From Ga0077555 sp964500805 (GTDB lineage: Bacteria > Pseudomonadota > Alphaproteobacteria > Rhizobiales > Hyphomicrobiaceae): a DNA stretch of 64,000 nt. Positions 1-7,256 of the stretch are shown here, in pieces. Under the pieces are notes generated by a model, which did not search any database, had not been told where the DNA came from, and was given only the letters and a program-made list of their open reading frames with translations. The DNA lies in contig CAZCQH010000004.1 of assembly GCA_964500805.1 (NCBI GenBank), positions 62,001 to 126,000 on the forward strand, in the 5' to 3' direction. How positions within the stretch are numbered: the stretch's first letter is position 1; the number at the start of each line of letters is the position of its first letter. Position numbers and translations under genes: made by a program.

Positions 1-1
1 G

Positions 2-451
2 GACGGCAACTTCAAGCTTTGGGAGTCGACGGCGATCATGCAGTACATCGCCTCGAAAAAGAAAAACGATCTCTGGCCCGATGATGCCAAGACTCGGGCG
101 CACATCATGCAATGGCAGAGCTGGCAGCTGCAGCACTGGGCCGACGCGTGCGAGCCGCTGCTAATGGAGCGGGTGGTGAAAGCGTTCTTCAATCTTGGAG
201 CGCCGGATCAGGTGGTGATCGGCAAGGCCGAGGAGGCGTTTCTCAAGGAGGGGAGCATGCTCGATGCGCACCTCGGGCGTCACTCGCATCTGGTGGCGGA
301 CCGCCTGACGCTCGCCGATTTCTCGGCTGCGTCGTACCTGTTTCACGCGGAGCGGGCGGGCATGCCGATCGCCAAGTTCAACAATATCCGGCGGTGGTTC
401 GGCGAGGTGTCGGCGTTGCCCGCGTGGGCGCGTACGGCGCCGCAGATGTGA
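2..451 (+). CDS. Glutathione S-transferase family protein (5'-truncated by window edge)
   Basis: The frame is open from the left edge and ends at TGA 449-451, so the start lies outside the window. The first visible residues, DGNFKLWESTAIMQYIA, match the end of the thioredoxin-like N-terminal GST domain, where a Glu-Ser pair binds the glutathione gamma-glutamyl group. The rest is the all-helical C-terminal domain, with LVADRLTLADFSAASYLF as the usual N-capping/Asp element. The family conjugates glutathione to electrophiles in the cytoplasm. The substrate cannot be told from this fragment. About 150 of roughly 200-210 expected residues are present. Confidence 0.85.
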   Translation, partial: DGNFKLWESTAIMQYIASKKKNDLWPDDAKTRAHIMQWQSWQLQHWADACEPLLMERVVKAFFNLGAPDQVVIGKAEEAFLKEGSMLDAHLGRHSHLVADRLTLADFSAASYLFHAERAGMPIAKFNNIRRWFGEVSALPAWARTAPQM

Positions 452-512
452 TGGCGGGGGACCGGATTGTCCGGTCCCGTTGCATTAACCTGAATAGATA
501 CAATTGTAGAAA

Positions 513-528
513 TGTTTCACGTGAAACA
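513..528. other. parS site (ParB-binding centromere sequence)
   Basis: The sequence TGTTTCACGTGAAACA is an exact match to the conserved bacterial parS palindrome bound by ParB. One more pair on each side extends the perfect palindrome to 20 bp (511-530). It is intergenic, downstream of the GST gene. A second near-perfect copy lies at 1076-1091. Such sites cluster near parAB and oriC in most bacteria, so the window probably starts close to the chromosome origin. The match is seen directly. ParB binding and origin proximity are inferred. Confidence 0.85.
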
Positions 529-561
529 TTGGCGGGTGAGCGGAGGATTTATGTGCGGGAA

Positions 562-668
562 GGTTGCTTCGCAACCGGGGCTGCCGCCCCTTACCCCGCT
601 CGAGGGGTGACCCCTCGAACTCCCCTCTTTCTTGCAGAAAGGTGTGGGTTCGGGCGGGTGTCCCGCCC
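562..668. repeat. Run of five perfect short hairpins
   Basis: Five consecutive perfect inverted repeats fill the space between parS and the convergent cobW-like gene. Their arms are 562-567/571-576, 577-581/586-590, 600-607/611-618, 627-631/637-641 and 652-658/662-668, with loops of 3 to 5 nt. No T-run follows any of them, so a simple intrinsic terminator is not indicated. The stretch resembles the mosaic palindromic intergenic elements of GC-rich alphaproteobacteria. It could also act as a transcription barrier between convergent genes. Confidence 0.6.
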
Positions 669-679
669 AAGGTGGGCCT

Positions 680-1921
680 TCAGGTGGGCATCGCGTCGCC
701 AACGAAGGGCTTGAAGTGGCGGCGCACGAGATCCTCGGGCAGGTCCTTGGTGATGAAGACGAGACGCGAGCGCTGGTCGGAGCCGGCTGGCCAGCCTTGC
801 AACGTGTCGGGCGGGTAGAAGATGTGCTGCACGCCGTGGACGACGAACGGCTTCGGCTGATCCCTGACGTTGAGAATGCCTTTCATGCGCAGCAGCTTGG
901 GGCCGTAGAGCTGCGCGAGCAGCTGCAGCGCGTTCGACATCTCCGGGCCTTCGATGGGTTCAGCGAAGGTGAGGCAGAACGACGAGATGCCATGCAAATG
1001 GCCGTGGTGATGGTCGGGATGCGCGCAGTCGTCGCCGGAGCAGGCGTGGTCGTGATCGGCGTGGCCGTGGGCGCCCGTTTCACGTGAAACACCGCTGGAC
1101 AAGCCGTGCCCGTGTCCGTGGTCGTGATGGTCGTGGCCGCATTCCGGACCGCAATCGGGGCCGTGCTGATGGCCGTTGGCGTGATCGTGTGACGGCGCGT
1201 GAGGTTCCGGCTTGAACCTGTCGGCTGCGAGCCAGCGCTCGGCGTCGGCGCCGGCGAGGACGGGCTCGTGCGCGCCGAGGCCGATCAGCTCGGAGGCGGG
1301 AACGTCGCCTTTTTTGGAGCGGCGGACTTGCGCGGTCCGATTGAGTGCTTTCAGGCGGCCCTCGAGGCGGCGCACGTCGTGCTCGGGGGCGAGATCGGTC
1401 TTGGTGATGACGATGCGGTCGGCGATGGCGATCTGCTTCGCCGGCTCGAACTGCTCGTCGATCTGCGCGAGGCCGAGCTGGCCGTCGACGGTGGTGACCA
1501 CCGCATCGAGCTGATAGATGCGATAGACCGCCTCTTCGGTCATCAGCGTGTGCACGATGGGCGTCGGATCGGCGAGGCCTGTCGTCTCGAGCACGACGCG
1601 CTTCATGGGCGGAATATCGCCCCAGAGCGATTTGGTGTGGAGCTTCTCCAGCGCTTGCACGAGATCTCCGCGCACCGCGCAGCAGACGCATCCGGAAGGG
1701 AGCAGCACGGTGTCGTCGTCGGCCTTCTCGACGAGCGCGTCGTCGATGCCCACTTCGCCGAACTCGTTGATGATGACGGCGGTGCCGGCCATGGCCGGGT
1801 CATCGAGCAGGCGCTTGAGTAGTGTCGTCTTGCCCGAGCCGAGGAAGCCGGTGAGCACGGTCAGCGGGATGGCTGTGGTGGGGCCGCGTTGCGTGCTGTC
1901 GTTGGTGCTGGTGTCGGCCAT
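680..1921 (-). CDS. CobW/COG0523-family GTP-binding metallochaperone
   Basis: This is a G3E-class P-loop GTPase of 413 residues. The Walker A motif GFLGSGKT is at about residues 25-32. The family metal-binding motif CVCC is at 78-81, and INEFGEVGID follows Walker A. A very His-rich segment with Cys lies at about residues 225-300, and a CobW C-terminal domain closes the protein. COG0523 proteins deliver Zn, Co or similar metals to client enzymes in the cytosol. The His-rich insert suggests Zn, Ni or Co storage, but the metal is not known. I chose the ATG at 1921 because AAGGA sits a few bases upstream. An ATG at 1963 is in frame but lacks this support. A parS-like site is embedded in the His-rich coding region. 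Confidence 0.9.
   Translation of the reverse strand: MADTSTNDSTQRGPTTAIPLTVLTGFLGSGKTTLLKRLLDDPAMAGTAVIINEFGEVGIDDALVEKADDDTVLLPSGCVCCAVRGDLVQALEKLHTKSLWGDIPPMKRVVLETTGLADPTPIVHTLMTEEAVYRIYQLDAVVTTVDGQLGLAQIDEQFEPAKQIAIADRIVITKTDLAPEHDVRRLEGRLKALNRTAQVRRSKKGDVPASELIGLGAHEPVLAGADAERWLAADRFKPEPHAPSHDHANGHQHGPDCGPECGHDHHDHGHGHGLSSGVSRETGAHGHADHDHACSGDDCAHPDHHHGHLHGISSFCLTFAEPIEGPEMSNALQLLAQLYGPKLLRMKGILNVRDQPKPFVVHGVQHIFYPPDTLQGWPAGSDQRSRLVFITKDLPEDLVRRHFKPFVGDAMPT
1076..1091. other. parS site inside the CobW-family gene (15/16 match)
   Basis: CGTTTCACGTGAAACA differs from the canonical site only at its first base and keeps the perfect 14-bp palindromic core. It is translated as Val-Ser-Arg-Glu-Thr between two His-rich blocks of the CobW-family protein. 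parS sites within coding sequence are common in other bacteria. It lies 563 bp from the perfect copy at 513. Confidence 0.75.
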
Positions 1922-1968
1922 GGGGAATCCTTGCAAGGGGTCAGGCTCATGGGTCTGACCCAACCAAA

Positions 1969-3147
1969 TTAGTGGCTATGCGGCTTGCTTTTCTCGTAGG
2001 CCGCTTTCTGCTCGGCCGTTGCTTCCTTCTGGTGCTTGGCCTGCCAGTCCTTGTACGGCATGCCGTAGACGATTTCGCGCGCCTCGTCCTTGGAGATGGC
2101 GTGGCCTTTGCCGGTGGCGGCTTCCTGGATCCAGTTGGCGAGGCAGTTGCGGCAGAAGCCGGCCATGTTCATCAGGTCGATGTTCTGCACATCGGTGCGC
2201 GAGCGCAGATGCTCGACGAGGCGGCGATAGGCAGCGGCTTCGAGCTCGGTCTGGGTCTGGGCGTCGAATTTCTGTGTCATGGCGGGTCCTTTCGTTGGGC
2301 GCGGGGCAGATGAGTGATCGGGCGCGGCGGAGGCGGGCGCGGCCATCGGCGCCGGCACCAGGATACGAAGATCGGCCCTGGCGCGCAGCGTTTCAATGAC
2401 GGTGATAGTTCGATCGGCCCAGGCCGCCTGTCCCGCCTCATCGCGAATGAGATCCTGGCGGTATTCGATCAAGGCGTGAACGAGGCCGCGGCTGGATGCA
2501 TGCTGCTGCATGCAATCGCCGTCGAGGCTGCCCTTGTAGGGCTGATTGTCGCCGACGATGAGCTGGCCGTCTGCGGCGAATGCCTCGATCATCGGCCGCG
2601 CCAGGCGATCGTCCTTGTCCCACAGAATGCCGACGTGCCAGGGGCGGGCGACGCCTTTCCAGCTCTCGGTGAAGGAGTGGATCGAAAGAATGACCGGCGC
2701 AAGGCCGGACGCGAGGCAGGCGTCGATCACACGTGAAACGGCGCTGTGATAGGGCAGCCAGAAGCGCTCGATTCGCTTTTCCCGCTTGCGGGCGTCGAGG
2801 TGGCGATTGCCCGGCACCACGGCGCCGTCGGAGAGGCGCATGATCAGGGTGGGATCGTCGAGGCCGCGATTGGGATCGATCAGCAGACGCGAGTAGTGCG
2901 TCAGTACGGCCGGCGCGTCGAAGTGAGCGGCGAGGCGGCGGGTCACGGCGGCGGCGCCGATGTCGTAGCCGATGTGGCGCTGCAGTTGCGCTTCAGGCAG
3001 GCCGAGCGTGCCGTACTCCTTCGGCAGGGCGTTCGATGCGTGATCGCAGAGGACGAGCAGGCCCGCATCGGCGCGGCCGCCGACGACGGTGAAAGCATCC
3101 CCGCGCTCGTCCGCGATCCGGACTGGCCTGTCGGCTGGTTTGTGCAT
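1969..3147 (-). CDS. N-formylglutamate amidohydrolase read in frame into a DUF1244 domain
   Basis: Residues 1-289 form an N-formylglutamate amidohydrolase (FGase, HutG type) with the motifs VLCDHASNALP, HIGYDIGA, THYSRLLIDPNRG and SIHSFTES. The family hydrolyses N-formyl-glutamate, or related N-formyl or N-carbamoyl acids, using a bound metal. From residue 290 (Met, position 2280) a complete DUF1244 domain of about 103 residues follows, with the signature MAGFCRNCLANW. No stop codon separates the two. The junction carries AAAGGA six bases before an in-frame ATG. The locus may therefore make a fusion, a separate DUF1244 protein, or both. In relatives I recall these as two neighbouring genes. 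Start 3147 was chosen because the family similarity begins there. Confidence 0.85.
   Translation of the reverse strand: MHKPADRPVRIADERGDAFTVVGGRADAGLLVLCDHASNALPKEYGTLGLPEAQLQRHIGYDIGAAAVTRRLAAHFDAPAVLTHYSRLLIDPNRGLDDPTLIMRLSDGAVVPGNRHLDARKREKRIERFWLPYHSAVSRVIDACLASGLAPVILSIHSFTESWKGVARPWHVGILWDKDDRLARPMIEAFAADGQLIVGDNQPYKGSLDGDCMQQHASSRGLVHALIEYRQDLIRDEAGQAAWADRTITVIETLRARADLRILVPAPMAAPASAAPDHSSAPRPTKGPAMTQKFDAQTQTELEAAAYRRLVEHLRSRTDVQNIDLMNMAGFCRNCLANWIQEAATGKGHAISKDEAREIVYGMPYKDWQAKHQKEATAEQKAAYEKSKPHSH
2278..2292 (-). promoter_or_regulatory. Internal ribosome binding site and start for DUF1244
   Basis: On the minus strand AAAGGACCCGCC directly precedes an ATG at 2280. That ATG opens exactly at the first residue of the DUF1244 domain (MTQKFDAQTQ). 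This suggests that a free DUF1244 protein of 103 residues (1969-2280) is made even though the upstream frame is continuous. Confidence 0.55.
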
Positions 3148-3236
3148 CGCGGAAATATAGGCTGCAGCCCGGCGGTGTGGAAGGCGGCAATGGCGCGCAA
3201 ATTGGTCTGTCGGACCGGCGCGGGCAACTGCCGTGC

Positions 3237-3746
3237 TCAAAGATCCCGCTCCCAAACCTCGTTCTGCATGGTCTGGCCGAAGCCGGTGAAGGGATTGGTC
3301 GCGACACACGTGAAACCGAGGCGCGCGTAGAGGCGTCGCGCGGGGACGAGGATGTCCTGCGTCCAGAGCGTCATGCGGCGGTAGCCGGCACCGCGGGCGA
3401 AGGCCAGGCAGTCATCGACCAGCCGCCGCGCGAGGCCGGAGCGCCTGAGGTGGGGCTCGAGGTAGACGAGGCGGAGCTTGGCCACCTCCGGGCGGTCGGC
3501 TCCGGCCGGGACCACGAAGGCGGAGCCGACAACCGCGCCGTCGAGCTCCGCAATCGCGGCGTGATAGCGCATGCCCTCGAACTGCTCGATGAAGTCGGCG
3601 GCAATGCGTGCGACAAGTGCCTCGAACGTTATGTCGAAACCGTACTCCTCGAAGTAGAGTGCGCCGTGGCGCGAGACGACATGGCCCATATCGCCCGGGC
3701 GGAGGGGGCGCAAGATCGCGTGATTGACGGGGCGGCTCGAGGACAT
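3237..3746 (-). CDS. GNAT family N-acetyltransferase
   Basis: The protein has 169 residues and a single acetyl-CoA-binding GNAT fold. The AVVGSAFVV strand is followed by LRLVYLEPHLRRSGLARRL, which contains the R-x-x-G-x-A pyrophosphate loop, and LYARLGF is the usual helix near the C-terminus. Acceptor specificity cannot be read from the sequence. In-frame ATGs occur at 3776 and 3746. The family similarity starts after the second, so that one is given. The gene is divergent from the AraC-Ada gene and the two share a short promoter interval. Confidence 0.8.
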   Translation of the reverse strand: MSSSRPVNHAILRPLRPGDMGHVVSRHGALYFEEYGFDITFEALVARIAADFIEQFEGMRYHAAIAELDGAVVGSAFVVPAGADRPEVAKLRLVYLEPHLRRSGLARRLVDDCLAFARGAGYRRMTLWTQDILVPARRLYARLGFTCVATNPFTGFGQTMQNEVWERDL

Positions 3747-3912
3747 GGGACCGTGTCGGGTTTGCCCGCTGACCATAGCACGACTTGGTGATGCGGAATG
3801 CCGGGCGACCGGCGTGCGTCATTGTCGAGAGTCTTTTTGCGGCGGCAGGAATCGGGTCGTCGGGCGGGGCTTGGACCGCTATTTTGACGATACCAGATAC
3901 CGGAGCAATCCA

Positions 3913-4830
3913 ATGCAAAAGCACACTGCCGATCTCGGAACGAACGTTTCCGCCTCGACACGAGCGGCGACAGCGGCTGCCGTGCGCGACTACGACCTGA
4001 TCCGCCGCGCCATCGCGTTCTTGTCGGTGAACTGGGAGCTGCAGCCGTCGCTCGATCGCCTTGCCGATCACCTGGGCCTCAGCCCTGCGCATACGCAGAA
4101 GCTGTTCAAGCGCTGGTGCGGGCTCTCACCGAAGGAGTTCGTGCAGGCGATCACCATCGACCGGGCGCGTGAGCTGCTCGGTGGCGCCGCCAGCGTGCTC
4201 GAGGCCGCGCACGAGGTCGGCCTCTCCGGCGGCGGGCGGCTGCACGATCTCTTCGTCACGCACGAGGCGATGACGCCCGGCGACTACAAGCGGCGCGGCG
4301 AAGGGCTCGAGATGGTCTACGGCTTTCATCCTTCGCCGTTCGGCGAGGCGCTGATTCTGGCGACCGAGCGCGGCGTGGCAGGCCTCGCGTTTGTCAACGA
4401 GGACGCGGGCCAGAGCCGTCTCGAGGCGCTTGCCGACATGACACGCCGTTGGCCGAAGGCGTCGTTCCGTCAATCTTCCGCAGAGACGGCAAAGCTGGCG
4501 CGGCGGGTGTTCGATCCGGCCGAATGGAAAGCCGACCAGCCCGTGCGCCTCGTGCTGATCGGAACCGATTTCGAGGTGCGGGTGTGGGAGTGTCTGCTGC
4601 GTATCCCGATGGGGCGTGCTGTGTCCTACAACGACATCGCGCGCCATCTCGGCCAGCCGACGGCCGCGCGCGCGGTCGGATCGGCGGTCGGGCGCAATCC
4701 GATTTCATTCGTTGTGCCATGCCATCGCGTGCTGCGCGGCGACGGCAGCCTCGGCGGCTATCATTGGGGCCTCACCCGCAAGAAAGCGCTGATCGGTTGG
4801 GAGACGGGAAAAGTGGGGCAAACGCTGTAG
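3913..4830 (+). CDS. AraC-type HTH / methylated-DNA-cysteine S-methyltransferase fusion (Ada-like)
   Basis: The protein has 305 residues. Residues of about 20-115 are an AraC-family helix-turn-helix domain (DRLADHLGLSPAHTQKLFKR). The C-terminal half is an O6-alkylguanine DNA alkyltransferase with the acceptor cysteine in PCHRVLRG (Cys270) and the arginine-finger region upstream. The N-terminal zinc domain of classical Ada, which senses methylphosphotriesters, is absent. The enzyme repairs O6-methylguanine by suicidal methyl transfer and may also regulate transcription. GGAG lies upstream of the ATG at 3913. The stop TAG (4828-4830) is formed by the first bases of the palindromic repeat that follows. 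Confidence 0.9.
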   Translation: MQKHTADLGTNVSASTRAATAAAVRDYDLIRRAIAFLSVNWELQPSLDRLADHLGLSPAHTQKLFKRWCGLSPKEFVQAITIDRARELLGGAASVLEAAHEVGLSGGGRLHDLFVTHEAMTPGDYKRRGEGLEMVYGFHPSPFGEALILATERGVAGLAFVNEDAGQSRLEALADMTRRWPKASFRQSSAETAKLARRVFDPAEWKADQPVRLVLIGTDFEVRVWECLLRIPMGRAVSYNDIARHLGQPTAARAVGSAVGRNPISFVVPCHRVLRGDGSLGGYHWGLTRKKALIGWETGKVGQTL

Positions 4831-4907
4831 GTCGAAGTGAGCGGGCCACCAATGGAGTGTGTCGGCACGGCGTTTCGTCCCGCGAAATCCGAGAGAGGCT
4901 GTAGGGC
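4827..4907. repeat. Dispersed palindromic repeat, left half only (copy 1)
   Basis: This 81-bp unit is about 90% identical to the left half of the complete copy that follows at 4908, making a tandem of left halves. It starts with GTAGGTCGAAGTGAGCGGGC and shares an inner block around GTGTCGGCACGGCG. Its first bases provide the stop codon of the AraC-Ada gene. Confidence 0.75.
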
Positions 4908-5073
4908 GTAGGTCGGAGTGAGCGGGCCACCGATGGAGTGTGTCGGCACGGCGCTTCTTCCCGCGAAGTCCGACAGAAGCGGGGCACGGGCGTGCGCGGC
5001 AAGCTGTCGGACTTCGCCGGAATTGATGCTGTGCCTTGATCGGGAGCGATGGGGCCGGCTCACTCCGACCTAC
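4908..5073. repeat. Dispersed imperfect palindrome, complete copy (copy 2)
   Basis: This is a 166-bp element whose ends are inverted repeats of about 21 bp with one mismatch: GTAGGTCGGAGTGAGCGGGC on the left and its complement, GGCTCACTCCGACCTAC, on the right. Inner inverted blocks CGCGAAGTCCGACA and TGTCGGACTTCGC also pair. The element can fold into one long hairpin. Related copies are at 32517-32675 (complete) and 19241-19329 (right half). It carries no ORF and looks like a REP/MITE-type intergenic element. Confidence 0.8.
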
Positions 5074-5094
5074 GATTGGCGGTTGCCAATTGTT

Positions 5095-5592
5095 TTACTT
5101 GGGCCGCACGTGCGTGCGGAACTCGGCGATGATCTTCTGATACACATCCCGCTTGAACGGGATGATGAGAGCCAGCACATCGTCGACCGGTGCCCAGCGC
5201 CAAGCGTCGAACTCGGGATCGTGATCGGTCGGCGCTATGTTGATCTCGCTATCGGTGCCTTCGAAGCGGATCGCAAACCACTTCTGCGTCTGGCCTCGGT
5301 ACCGGCCACCCCAGAGCTTGCCCATCAGGTGAGGCGGCAGATCATAAGGATGCCAGTCGCGGCTCTCCGCGATGATGCGGCCCGAGCGCATGCCCGTCTC
5401 TTCGTAGAGCTCGCGCAGCGCAGCGGCAGTTGGCTCCTCGCCGTCATCGATGCCGCCCTGCGGCATCTGCCACCAGCCCGCAGGCGCGCCTTGAAGTGCC
5501 GAGCCCATGCGCCGCCCGATCCAAACCAGACCCTCGGCGTTGAGCACCATGAGCCCGACGCAGCGGCGATAGGTCATCTTCGAAAGGTCCAT
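5095..5592 (-). CDS. rppH: RNA pyrophosphohydrolase (NUDIX)
   Basis: The protein has 165 residues, as expected for RppH, which removes pyrophosphate from 5'-triphosphorylated RNA and so triggers mRNA decay. It has the typical YRRCVGLMVLN start, a WQMPQGGIDDGEEP segment and the Nudix box ending RELYEETG. The W-F-x-x-RFEG region and the DPEFDAWRW motif near the C-terminus are also family features. I chose the ATG at 5592 because GAGGA lies just upstream; open frame continues upstream without similarity. In many alphaproteobacteria rppH lies close to ctpA and envC, as it does here. Confidence 0.92.
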   Translation of the reverse strand: MDLSKMTYRRCVGLMVLNAEGLVWIGRRMGSALQGAPAGWWQMPQGGIDDGEEPTAAALRELYEETGMRSGRIIAESRDWHPYDLPPHLMGKLWGGRYRGQTQKWFAIRFEGTDSEINIAPTDHDPEFDAWRWAPVDDVLALIIPFKRDVYQKIIAEFRTHVRPK

Positions 5593-5784
5593 GCCGTCCT
5601 CTTCGGATCGATTCCGGCTCTGCGGGGGCCAGCCTTCAGGCACGCGTCCTGACCGTGCCGAGCCGATGCCAGGCAACTTTCGAGCGAGGTCGCGCGCCTT
5701 GATGCAACGCAGCGCGAACTCGAATTGATTTTGCAACAGCCCCTTTAGCCTGGCGCACTTCGGGGAGCAACTTTGCGTACCCGG

Positions 5785-7149
5785 CTACGGCCTGCCCGTC
5801 GCAATTTGGGCGCGTGTGAGATGATCGACGGCGGCGGCGAAGGCCAGATCGTCACCGCTGTTGCGGCGCTGGCACAGCCCCGCGCCGTCGTCCGAGGGAC
5901 TGTCGATCTCGCGGCATGGCTGCGGCGCTGTATCGGTCAGCTTGATATCGGGCTCGATTCCCAGGCGATCGAGCGCGCGGCCGCTGGGAGAATCGAACCG
6001 CGTCGTCGACATTAGAACGTAGCCGCGCTCGCCGTTGGCATCGATCGGCGTCAGCGTGCGCAGCACCGCCTGCCCTGCCGACGTGCGCCCGACGATGAGC
6101 GCGCGGCGGTTGTCTTGCAGCGCGGCCGCCACCACTTCCGCTGCGCCTTTCGTGCCGCCGTTGACCAGCACGGCAATCGGCTTGCCTCGCATCACGCTGC
6201 CGGGACGCGCGTGCACCTCCTTTGCAGTGTCGTCCGCCTTGCGGCTGACCCGCCTGGTGATCATCCCGCCTTCGAGCAATGCATCGGCGAGGCTTACCGC
6301 AGCGTCGTAATCCTGGCCCGGCAGATCGCGCAAATCGAGCAGCAGGCCGCGCACACTGCTCGCGGGAGCGCGGCTTGCATCCTCGAGGCTCCGGATCAGA
6401 TTGCGCACGGTTTCATCCGTGAGACGTGGAACGCGGCCGTAGATGATGCCAGTCGGGAGGTGCTGTACTTCCGAAAGCGAACCCGCAACAGCCTCGCGTT
6501 CGAGCAGCACGTCAATGGTTTGAGCTCCCTCAGCTCTCGCCTGCAGTCGAACCATCACCGCGCCTGGCGCGCTGGCGCTGAAGTGCACGCCTTCGAGCTC
6601 GAGGCGGCTGATCTCGTGCGCGGGTTGCCCATCGATGTGAGTGATGACGTCGCCGATCGCGATGCCTGCTCGCGCCGCGGGCGAGCCGTCCGAGACGCTT
6701 GCGACGCGCAAGCCGGGCGAGGTGCGCCGCGGCGGCGCTGGAATGCGGCGGACGTGGAGGCCGGCGTCGTAGACGGTCGCGTTGCGAGCCGTCTTGCTGG
6801 CAACCGCGATCACGTCGGCGCGCTCATAAAGTTCGGAATCGGGATCGAGCGCGGCGAGCATGCCGCGGATCGCGCCGTCGATCAGCTGTGCGTTCGTGGG
6901 CTTCAGGAGATGGCGGTCGCGCGCCGACGTCATGGCGCGAACCATCGTCTCCAGACGTCGGACATACTGCTCCTCGGTGAGGGGTTGCTGTGGCGCGGCC
7001 CGTTGCGAGCGCATCGCTTTCTGGGATTGGCTCTCGGCTGTCCCCGATGCGATCGCGCAAACCAGCGCTGCTGCGGTGAGTGGCAGAAGCTTTCCTTGCA
7101 CCGCTCGAGCACGAGAAAAGAATGGGAATGCTATGAAACGCTGCACCAT
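5785..7149 (-). CDS. Catalytically degenerate S41 (CtpA-like) PDZ protein
   Basis: The protein has about 454 residues. It has an N-terminal hydrophobic signal (LLPLTAAALVCAIASG), a PDZ domain (DGSPAARAGIAIGDVITHIDG) and a C-terminal S41 fold that aligns along its length with the neighbouring CtpA. The catalytic dyad is lost. CtpA has GGSASASE and SFGKGSVQ, whereas this paralog has GGTKGAAE and SAGQAVLR, so the Ser and Lys positions are non-catalytic. It is probably a periplasmic pseudoprotease that binds substrates or regulates CtpA. An alternative ATG at 7233 has GGAG very close upstream. The order envC-ctpA-this gene on one strand suggests one operon. Confidence 0.8.
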   Translation of the reverse strand: MVQRFIAFPFFSRARAVQGKLLPLTAAALVCAIASGTAESQSQKAMRSQRAAPQQPLTEEQYVRRLETMVRAMTSARDRHLLKPTNAQLIDGAIRGMLAALDPDSELYERADVIAVASKTARNATVYDAGLHVRRIPAPPRRTSPGLRVASVSDGSPAARAGIAIGDVITHIDGQPAHEISRLELEGVHFSASAPGAVMVRLQARAEGAQTIDVLLEREAVAGSLSEVQHLPTGIIYGRVPRLTDETVRNLIRSLEDASRAPASSVRGLLLDLRDLPGQDYDAAVSLADALLEGGMITRRVSRKADDTAKEVHARPGSVMRGKPIAVLVNGGTKGAAEVVAAALQDNRRALIVGRTSAGQAVLRTLTPIDANGERGYVLMSTTRFDSPSGRALDRLGIEPDIKLTDTAPQPCREIDSPSDDGAGLCQRRNSGDDLAFAAAVDHLTRAQIATGRP

Positions 7150-7256
7150 GGAATGCGCTCGCCGGCTCGCACAAATCGCGCACCTCAGGGCTCCGAACGA
7201 CATCGGGCACCCAAGGGCGCCCGACTGTTCCATTTTCTCCGGAGGCCGGCAACGGT

